Below, piece after piece: positions 14,960 through 21,167 of a stretch of 21,167 bases of DNA; positions within the stretch are counted from its first letter, which is position 1; each line of letters opens with the position of its first letter. The DNA is from Opitutia bacterium UBA7876. Lineage in GTDB: Bacteria > Verrucomicrobiota > Verrucomicrobiia > Opitutales > Seribacteraceae. The DNA is taken from NCBI GenBank assembly GCA_002500665.1, contig DLRY01000072.1, positions 1-21,167 on the forward strand. Reading direction: 5' to 3'. The position numbers were made by a program, and so were the translations under genes. The notes below the pieces were generated by a model, which did not search any database, was not told where the DNA came from, and saw nothing but the letters and a program-made list of their open reading frames with translations.

Positions 14960-16594
14960 ATGGTTTCTGATTTCATAGTCTTGTACCTGGCGCTCCTTGC
15001 TTTTTTTCTGGGCGGGGATCCGGTGCCGGGGGAGCAGGTGGTTCCCCCGTTGGGCGGTGGCGAGCAGAACGCCACGGTGTCGTCCTCGATCCCGAGGGAC
15101 GAGGCTTTTTTCGTGCGCGCGTGGGAGATCGAGGGCGTGACCCTTTTCGAAGAAGATGAAGTCCGGGGCTTGCTGAATGGCCTTTCCGGCAAGGAGATAT
15201 CGTTTGCCCAAGTGGAGGAGGCGGTCTCCGTTATCGAGCGACACTACGAAGAGAACGGATTCTTGGCCCGGGCCGTCGTTCCTCCCCAGGACGTCTCGTC
15301 GGGCCTCGTGATGGTCGAGGTGCTGGAGGCTCGTCTCGGGGAAATCCGAATCGAAGAGGGTGGTTCCTCCCTGGTGAGCGAAGATCGCATTCTTTCGATG
15401 GTGGGAGGAGGCTTGAGAAAAGGGGAGCTTTACGACGCAGATTCCCTCAACCGGGGGCTTCTTTTGGCCGATGACATGTCGGGAGTAAGCCTAACGGGTT
15501 TTCTGCAGGAGGGAAGCGAGCCCGGCCTCGTGGATCTGAATCTCAAGACCCTCAAGGAGGCGAGGGCAACGGCCGAGCTTGCGGTGGACAATGCCAATGC
15601 CCGCGCCCTTGGGAGCGAGCGGGTGGTGTTCTCGGGAACCCTCGTCAGTCCTCTGAGCATGGCGGAGGTTTTTTCCATCAAGTCCCTCCTTAGCGAAGGA
15701 AGCTTCTACCGGAGTTTTTCGGCTTCCGTGCCCATAGGCTCGGAGGGATTCAAGCTAAGGGTATACCTGAGCAAGTTGTCCTACGACGTAATCTCCGATG
15801 AATTCAGGGCTCTCGACATATCCGGAGGAGTAGAGGAAGAGGGAATCGAGTTGAGCTATCCAGTCTACCGCAGCAGCAAGGCCAACCTCTACTGGTCCGT
15901 TCAGAGGGACAACCGCTCCTACGAAACGAAAGTAGTGGGCTCGGTGGTAAAGGATTCCCGGATCAAGGGCTTCAAGACCGAGTTGACCGGGAACTTATTC
16001 GATGAATGGGGGGGAGGCGGGGCCAACTCGGCCAGCCTTTCCTTTTCCCGGGGAGACTTGGGCGGATTCGGTGTTTTGCCCTCCATGCTGGGCGACTACT
16101 CGATCTACAACTACAGCCTGACCAGGCAGCAGGCTCTCTCGGACAAATTGAGCCTTTTCGTTTCCTTACGCGGACAGTTCGCAGAGGGCCTTTCTTCAGG
16201 AGCCGGGCAGGAGGACTACCTGGACAGCGCGGAGAATTTCAGCCTGGGAGGGCTTTACGGCGTGCGGGCCTACCCCTCGGGCGAAGCCACTGGGGCCCAA
16301 GGGCAGCTCATTTCCATGGAATTGCGCTACCTGCTCAGCTCGGCCCTCATCCTCAAGCCCCACTACGACTGGGGCAAAGTGAAAAAAAGAAACCCGTCTT
16401 CCGGCGGCCCTGCCGAGTACGAGATTTCCGGGGCCGGCCTCGGCCTGTCCTGGAGCGCCCCATGGGACCTAAACCTACAGGCTACCCTTTCCCGACGTAT
16501 CGGAACCAACCCCAACCCCCAGCCCTCGGGCACCGACCAAGACGGAAGCTTCAAGGAAAACCGTCTCTGGCTGGCCTTGAGCCGGGCCTTCTAG
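14960..16594 (+). CDS. Two-partner secretion outer-membrane transporter (TpsB, ShlB/FhaC family)
   Basis: TpsB proteins are outer-membrane beta-barrels that export a cognate TpsA. The 544-aa protein has a hydrophobic N-terminus (about residues 5-19) as signal peptide, although its n-region has no basic residue. A POTRA_2-type domain spans about 50-130 (EVRGLLNGLSGKEISFAQVE, then ERHYEENGFLARAVVPPQD), and a second POTRA-like segment with the barrel follows. The conserved L6 motif VRGY appears as VRAY at 435-438, keeping the essential Arg436. The protein ends in Phe, as expected for Bam-inserted barrels. ATG 14960 is the first possible ATG after an in-frame TAG at 14942; there is no clear Shine-Dalgarno. 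The tpsA gene begins 42 nt downstream. Confidence 0.92.
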   Translation: MVSDFIVLYLALLAFFLGGDPVPGEQVVPPLGGGEQNATVSSSIPRDEAFFVRAWEIEGVTLFEEDEVRGLLNGLSGKEISFAQVEEAVSVIERHYEENGFLARAVVPPQDVSSGLVMVEVLEARLGEIRIEEGGSSLVSEDRILSMVGGGLRKGELYDADSLNRGLLLADDMSGVSLTGFLQEGSEPGLVDLNLKTLKEARATAELAVDNANARALGSERVVFSGTLVSPLSMAEVFSIKSLLSEGSFYRSFSASVPIGSEGFKLRVYLSKLSYDVISDEFRALDISGGVEEEGIELSYPVYRSSKANLYWSVQRDNRSYETKVVGSVVKDSRIKGFKTELTGNLFDEWGGGGANSASLSFSRGDLGGFGVLPSMLGDYSIYNYSLTRQQALSDKLSLFVSLRGQFAEGLSSGAGQEDYLDSAENFSLGGLYGVRAYPSGEATGAQGQLISMELRYLLSSALILKPHYDWGKVKKRNPSSGGPAEYEISGAGLGLSWSAPWDLNLQATLSRRIGTNPNPQPSGTDQDGSFKENRLWLALSRAF

Positions 16595-16636
16595 TCCCTT
16601 ATCCTTCGACCATTTTTACCCCAAAGATCCCGCCTC

Positions 16637-19600
16637 ATGACGCTTGACCCCAAGAGCGAATCCCCGCGAAGCCACCGGCTTGGTCCACTGGCGGTCCTGC
16701 TGATCGGCTTGACGGGAGCGGCAACGGCCCAGTCGATCCCGACGGGAGCCCTGCCTTCGGGGGCGAGTATCCTGGGCGGGCAGGCCGACGTTACCTCCGT
16801 CGGCAACCACATGATCATCCGGCAGACTTCCCCCCTGGCGGCAATCCGATGGAACGACTTCAACGTCGGGTCCGCGGCCTCGATCGAGTTTTTGCAGCCC
16901 AATGCCCGTTCCTCCATTCTCAACCAGGTCTCGGGCCGGAATCCAAGCCATATTCTTGGCAGGATCCGGGCCAACGGAAACGTCTTCCTTACCAACGGCA
17001 ATGGGATCTTTTTCGGGGACCAGGCTTCGGTCGACGTGGGAGGCATCGTCGCGAGCACGATGAACTTGGCCGTGGAAGACTTCATGAAGGGCAAGCTAAG
17101 CTTCAAGGGCTCGGAAAATGACGGGGACGTCGTCAATGATGGCAAGCTGACGGCCGAGGGTATCGTGGCCTTGCTCGCCCCCGAGGTTCGCAATTCCGGC
17201 ATCATTCTCGCCAGGAAGGGTACGGTTGCCCTGGCTTCGGGCAAAGTGATCGAGCTTCGGTTCGGTCCGGGAAGAAACTTGGAAGGAATCCGGGTCGAGC
17301 CGTCGGACTGGGAGGCTCTGGTCGAAAACGATCACGTCATTGAAGCCGATCAAGGCCTGGTCGTCCTTTCGGCCAAGGCCAAGAGCTCGCTCCGCGGGGG
17401 AATGGTCAACAACAAGGGCAGGATCATGGCCCGGGGCATCCGCCGGGAAGGCGGCAGGATCATGCTGACGGCCGGCGAGAGCGGCCAAGTCGCGAATTTT
17501 GGTCTTTTGGACGCATCCTCAAGCGGAGGGAAGGGGGGAGTCGCCACCCTAGAGGGAAAACGAGTTCTGCTTGGAGAGGAATCCCTTGTCGACGTTTCCG
17601 GAAAGGAAGGGGGCGGGGTAGTTCTTGCCGGGGGAGACTGGCAGGGTGGGCATATCGAGCAGAAGCGGGTTCTCGAACCTTCCTTCTCCATGTCGGAAGC
17701 CCGTGAGGTCTCCATGGTGAAGGGGGCAACCATAGAAGCCTCCGCCACCGAGGTGGGAGATGGCGGCACCATCGTGCTCTGGAGCGACGTGACAGACCCG
17801 GACTCGGTTACCCTTGCGGAGGGCGCCCTCAACGCCCGGGGAGGGCCCGGTGGAGGCGACGGAGGCGAAATTGAGACTTCCGGGCGCAGGCTGGAGATGA
17901 ACGAGGCCATTGTTTCGACCCTAGCACCCAGGGGGAAGGCGGGAAATTGGCTTCTCGATCCCGGCAACATAAACATTATCTCCTCAGGGACGGTTTCCAG
18001 CCTATACGGCAGCTACGAGCCCTCGGTGGACACGACCATCCTTCCCAGCGCCATAGAGTCGGCCCTCAATTCCAACAACCTGACCATCCTGACGGGGTCC
18101 GGCGGGCATTACATTGAGATTACCGACCCCATAAACTTCACCAACAACACAAGCAGGAAGCTCACCCTCAATGCGTCCGGGGACATACGGATCAACAACT
18201 CGGTCACCGTTAACGGAGGAGCTCATTTCATTGCCGGCGGATCCATCAGCCTCGGCCAGGACGTCACGAGCGTTGGGGGTAACGGAGTCTTGTTCCAGGC
18301 AGCCGATACCCTTCTGATGGGGTCCGGTGGGGCGAACGTCAGGGTAGCTTCAGGTTCCGGGCCCATTACCCTTCGGGCGGACAAGATCGCCTTCGACGGC
18401 GACATGGCAAGCGCATCCGCTGGGCGGACCACCCTTGCTACCACGGGTCTGCTGAAGATCGAGCCGTTCGGGGCGAATTTTCATGCCGATTTCCTAGGTG
18501 GCTCGGATGGAACCACCGGTTCCGAGATCAAGTGGAAGGGCGCCCTCACGGAGGCCCCCTCGGGGGTATTTAAGTTTACCGGGGATGCGGCAACCGCCTT
18601 CCGTTTCCTCGATATTGAGAACTACACGCGTCTCGGAGGGCTCAGCCTGAACAAGGCGGGCTCGACCACCCCCTTGAAAGTCGAGACCGCGGTCACGACT
18701 ACCGGAGCCATAACCATCAACGGCGGAGACCTGACCGTGGACGTGGACCTCGCCACAAGCGCCGGTGGAGTGGCTCTCCAGTCGGCGGGCAAGCTTGTCC
18801 TCGGGGCCAACGACGCGAGCATCAACGTTTCAAGCGGAAACAGCCCCATAACTCTGAAGTCGGACTGGATCGCCTTTGACGGCGATGCTTCGAGCGCGGC
18901 GAATGGACAGACCACCTTGGCCGGCACGGGGATTCTCAAGATCGAGCCCTTCAATGCAGACTTCAATTCGAATTTCCTGGGTGGGTCCGATGGATCGACG
19001 GGAAGCGAGCTGAACTGGAACGGAGCCTTGTCCGAGGTGAGCTCGGGGGTGATTCGTTTCACGGGCGACGGGTCGAACGACTTCCGGCATCTGGTGATCA
19101 ATGATTTTACGCGCCTTGGAGGTTTCGTCCTCGGCAAGAACGACTCGACCATGCCCGTTGAGGTTGAGACCGAGATAGACGTCAACGGCCCCATCTCGAT
19201 TTACGGGGGCGACGTTACGCTGGAAGAGGACCTGTCCTCCCGATTGAGCGGCGCGGACGTCCTGGTCAAGGGCAAGGGGAAGGTCGAGACGATCGCTTCC
19301 CGTACCTTCCAGGCCAATAATGGAGACCTCACCTTCTGGTCGGATGGCGATGGGAATGGAGAGGGCAACGTCGTATTGGGCAACGACAACGTCCTTAACT
19401 CGGCCAACGGGCGTACCGGAGACACCGATTCCTCTGGAGGAAAGATAACCTTGGGAGGAGGAAGCGGATCTGGGGCCGTTCCGACGGGACATGCCTCATC
19501 TTCCTCCTTGCCCGGCGTCAAGCTGGGGACGACAACGGCCAACCATACTCAGGTTTACTCCGGTGGCGGGGACGTATCCATAAAGGGGACCAGCACCGCG

Positions 19601-21167
19601 CTCGGTTTGGGGGACGACCGGGATGAGGCGGGCATCTACCAGTGGGGGCGCATGACCATGAAGTCCGGACGGGGTTCCATTGCCATGGTTGGAATTAGCT
19701 CCACCTACCAGGGCATAGGATTCACGGCCCCGGCAACCGATACCGATACGGGAACCAAGCAGTTGATCATGAGTTCAGCCAAGACCTCGGGCACGGCGAT
19801 CCTACTCTCAGGAACTTCCAGTTCCGGGCCGGGGGTATCCTTTAACTACCTTAACCCCAAGGAGATTCTATCCCTTGGCGGCGGACAGATTCAGATCAAC
19901 GGGTCCGGTGCCGGAGTCGGGAACTTCGGGGTTTCCCTGCAGAACCAGGACCTCCTTTCCACTTCCGGGGACATTTTTGTGATCGGAACCACGGGTGGCG
20001 TGGTCGTGGGGGACCGGGGCGCCCGTTTCGGGAGCCGCTCGGGCAGCGGGGTAACCAGCAGCAGTACTGACTTGACGATTCGCGGTGACCTAATCGACTA
20101 CCAGAACCTGTCGGGTGGATTCTCGGATGCCGTGACGACCACGGGAGGGGTGGTTATGGAGTCGCAGAATACCTCTTTCTCTTCGGTTCTCAACTACCAG
20201 AACGTGAACCTTGCCAATACGGTCTCGAGCCTGAGGGTTGGAAAAACGACCAATGCCTCCAACGTGAGCATCAAGTCTCCCATCTCCATTTCCGGCCCCA
20301 TCTCGATCTACGGGGCGGACGTCGTCACGGATGCCGACGTCACCATCACTGGGGGAGGGGCTGTCTTCCAAGCTTCGGACGTCCTGCTTTTCGGATCGAG
20401 CGGAACCAACGTCACCATTGCAACCGGTTCAGGCTCGATCACCATGAAGGCCGACTGGATTGCCTTCGACGGTTCCGAGACCGGTCCCGGGTCGGGACAA
20501 ACCACGCTCTCGCTGACCGGCATGCTCAAGATCGAGCCCTACAACGCCAATTTCCGGCCGGAATTCCTGGGTGGGTCGGACGGCGCCGTGGGGAGCGAAC
20601 TGAACTGGAACGGGGCCGTCACGGAGGTGACCTCCGGTGTGTTCCGTTTTACGGGCGACGCGTCGAACGACTTCAGGCAATTGATAGTCGAGGACTATAC
20701 CCGACTTGGTGGCTTCATCCTCAACAAGGATAACTCGGTTACCCCCGTGGACGTCGAGACCTACGTCGACGTCAATGGTCCGATTACCATCCATGGAGGC
20801 GACGTAACCCTCGAGGCGGATCTTACCTCCCGCTTGAGCGGAGCGGATATCCTGGTAAAGGGCAGCGGCAGGGTGGAGGCGATTCCCTCCCGTTCCTTCC
20901 TGACCAACAACGGGGACATCGTATTCTGGGGCGATCGGGATGCTAACGGCGAAGGCTCGATCCTGCTGGGCGACGACCTCGTGCTCAACTCGGCCAATGG
21001 GCGCACCGCCGATACGGATTCCGGTGGTGGCCAGATCGTTTTTGGCGGGGGGAGCAACAGCGGAGTGGTTCCGAGTGGGAACGCCGTCTCCGCCTCTCTT
21101 CCAGGCATCAAGCTTGGCACCACTACGGCCAACCACACGCAGATTTACTCGGGAGGCGGAAACATCT
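16637..21167 (+). CDS. Two-partner secretion exoprotein (TpsA, filamentous-haemagglutinin-like), 3' end outside window
   Basis: The frame is open from ATG 16637 to the window edge (1510 codons plus one base), so the gene is incomplete. A signal peptide ends near ATAQS (about residue 32). The TPS/haemagg_act domain (about 35-160) is clear: NVFLTNGNGIFFGDQASVDV and SSILNQVSGRNPSHILGRI. The usual NPNGI is NGNGI here. Gly-rich beta-helix segments follow, then GNWLLDPGNINI (about 436-447), a typical FHA-like landmark. From about residue 530 the protein is made of long repeats, described separately. Strand-rich composition, almost no Cys and abundant Gly/Ser/Asn/Thr suit an extended beta-helix adhesin. 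It should be exported by the adjacent TpsB. Role (adhesion, biofilm or contact-dependent toxin) cannot be told without the C-terminus. Confidence 0.93.
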   Translation, partial: MTLDPKSESPRSHRLGPLAVLLIGLTGAATAQSIPTGALPSGASILGGQADVTSVGNHMIIRQTSPLAAIRWNDFNVGSAASIEFLQPNARSSILNQVSGRNPSHILGRIRANGNVFLTNGNGIFFGDQASVDVGGIVASTMNLAVEDFMKGKLSFKGSENDGDVVNDGKLTAEGIVALLAPEVRNSGIILARKGTVALASGKVIELRFGPGRNLEGIRVEPSDWEALVENDHVIEADQGLVVLSAKAKSSLRGGMVNNKGRIMARGIRREGGRIMLTAGESGQVANFGLLDASSSGGKGGVATLEGKRVLLGEESLVDVSGKEGGGVVLAGGDWQGGHIEQKRVLEPSFSMSEAREVSMVKGATIEASATEVGDGGTIVLWSDVTDPDSVTLAEGALNARGGPGGGDGGEIETSGRRLEMNEAIVSTLAPRGKAGNWLLDPGNINIISSGTVSSLYGSYEPSVDTTILPSAIESALNSNNLTILTGSGGHYIEITDPINFTNNTSRKLTLNASGDIRINNSVTVNGGAHFIAGGSISLGQDVTSVGGNGVLFQAADTLLMGSGGANVRVASGSGPITLRADKIAFDGDMASASAGRTTLATTGLLKIEPFGANFHADFLGGSDGTTGSEIKWKGALTEAPSGVFKFTGDAATAFRFLDIENYTRLGGLSLNKAGSTTPLKVETAVTTTGAITINGGDLTVDVDLATSAGGVALQSAGKLVLGANDASINVSSGNSPITLKSDWIAFDGDASSAANGQTTLAGTGILKIEPFNADFNSNFLGGSDGSTGSELNWNGALSEVSSGVIRFTGDGSNDFRHLVINDFTRLGGFVLGKNDSTMPVEVETEIDVNGPISIYGGDVTLEEDLSSRLSGADVLVKGKGKVETIASRTFQANNGDLTFWSDGDGNGEGNVVLGNDNVLNSANGRTGDTDSSGGKITLGGGSGSGAVPTGHASSSSLPGVKLGTTTANHTQVYSGGGDVSIKGTSTALGLGDDRDEAGIYQWGRMTMKSGRGSIAMVGISSTYQGIGFTAPATDTDTGTKQLIMSSAKTSGTAILLSGTSSSGPGVSFNYLNPKEILSLGGGQIQINGSGAGVGNFGVSLQNQDLLSTSGDIFVIGTTGGVVVGDRGARFGSRSGSGVTSSSTDLTIRGDLIDYQNLSGGFSDAVTTTGGVVMESQNTSFSSVLNYQNVNLANTVSSLRVGKTTNASNVSIKSPISISGPISIYGADVVTDADVTITGGGAVFQASDVLLFGSSGTNVTIATGSGSITMKADWIAFDGSETGPGSGQTTLSLTGMLKIEPYNANFRPEFLGGSDGAVGSELNWNGAVTEVTSGVFRFTGDASNDFRQLIVEDYTRLGGFILNKDNSVTPVDVETYVDVNGPITIHGGDVTLEADLTSRLSGADILVKGSGRVEAIPSRSFLTNNGDIVFWGDRDANGEGSILLGDDLVLNSANGRTADTDSGGGQIVFGGGSNSGVVPSGNAVSASLPGIKLGTTTANHTQIYSGGGNI
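18236..18715 (+). repeat. TpsA repeat A, copy 1 (about 161 aa)
   Basis: First copy of a unit seen three times. Landmarks in order are a GG-strand start, LFQAADTLLMG, PITLRADKIAFDGD (IAFDGD starts at residue 584), LKIEPF, FLGGSDGTTGSEIKWKGAL, FKFTGD, NYTRLGG and LKVET. It is the most divergent copy, with one codon more than copy 2 near its start. The IAFDGD landmark recurs 483 bp (161 codons) downstream in copy 2. Confidence 0.85.
18716..19578 (+). repeat. TpsA repeat A copy 2 plus B segment
   Basis: Repeat A copy 2 (18716 to about 19170) has the same landmarks, with DWIAFDGD at residues 743-750, then FLGGSDGSTGSELNWNGAL, FTGDGSNDFR and FTRLGG. It is followed by a B segment (about 19171-19578): DVNGPISIYGGDVTLEEDL, SRLSGADVLVKG, NSANGRTGDTDSSGG and LPGVKLGTTTANHTQ. 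The whole block recurs 1590 bp (530 codons) downstream in the same register. Confidence 0.85.
20306..21167 (+). repeat. TpsA repeat A copy 3 plus B segment (runs off window)
   Basis: Matches the 18716-19578 block at a constant offset of exactly 1590 bp at the landmarks checked along its length, with no net insertion or deletion. Landmarks are DWIAFDGSE (IAFDG at residue 1275), FLGGSDGAVGSELNWNGAV, FTGDASNDFR, YTRLGG, DVNGPITIHGGDVTLEADL, NSANGRTADTDSGGG and LPGIKLGTTTANHTQ. By eye roughly two thirds to three quarters of residues agree with copy 2. The match continues to the last base of the window. Confidence 0.85.

Noticed and set aside
18622..21138. Long minus-strand open frames inside TpsA, recurring at matching places in the repeats
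   Set aside because: They recur only because the sense-strand repeats and codon bias recur; the translations are Pro/Arg/Ser-rich or lack any motif, and the sense strand is an uninterrupted TpsA frame.
16637..21167. Repeat-rich region as a CRISPR or satellite array
   Set aside because: The repeats are long, in frame, diverged and encode a coherent protein; there are no short identical repeats with spacers.

Overview
The window (about 21.2 kb, GC-rich, dense coding) looks like chromosomal DNA of a Verrucomicrobiota bacterium, possibly Opitutia. That placement is an inference from gene content: a DUF1587/1592/1588/1585 cytochrome protein paired with a DUF1552 Tat protein (typical of Planctomycetes and Verrucomicrobia), a two-partner secretion pair with a giant repetitive exoprotein, an HD-type response regulator, and a kinase of the N-acetylhexosamine kinase-like type. 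I see no transposase, integrase, phage gene or CRISPR array.

Layout. 1-28 is the 5' end of a tRNA on the minus strand, with a promoter behind it. 29-501 has no gene but holds a run of hairpins. 502-2175 (+) is a two-gene unit: an ARPP-1/DUF6569-like protein and an unrecognised 196-aa protein. 2186-4676 (-) is a compact unit transcribed queC-queD-queE-SRAP: three enzymes of preQ0 synthesis followed by a YedK/HMCES-type abasic-site protein. 4750-5472 (-) is a secreted DUF1028 protein. 5524-5599 (+) is tRNA-Lys(CUU). 5630-6175 (-) is a small lipoprotein.

6353-14688 (+) is a run of five closely spaced genes: a REC plus degenerate HD-domain regulator, a secreted alpha/beta hydrolase, a sugar-kinase-like protein with a non-ATG start, the DUF1592-type cytochrome protein and the DUF1552 Tat protein, the last two overlapping by ATGA. 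After a 271-bp gap with a promoter-like segment, 14960-21167 (+) holds a two-partner secretion system: the TpsB outer-membrane transporter and the first 1510 codons of its TpsA exoprotein, which runs off the window.

How the genes fit together: QueD, QueE and QueC act in sequence to make preQ0, though GTP cyclohydrolase and the downstream consumer are not here. TpsB should export TpsA through their POTRA and TPS domains. The DUF1592/DUF1552 pair is probably a cell-envelope redox or polymer-degradation module that may share transcription with the esterase and kinase before it. The least explained elements are the hairpin cluster before the ARPP-1-like gene, the SRAP gene at the end of the preQ0 operon, the HD domain that has lost its metal ligands, and the nested repeats of TpsA.
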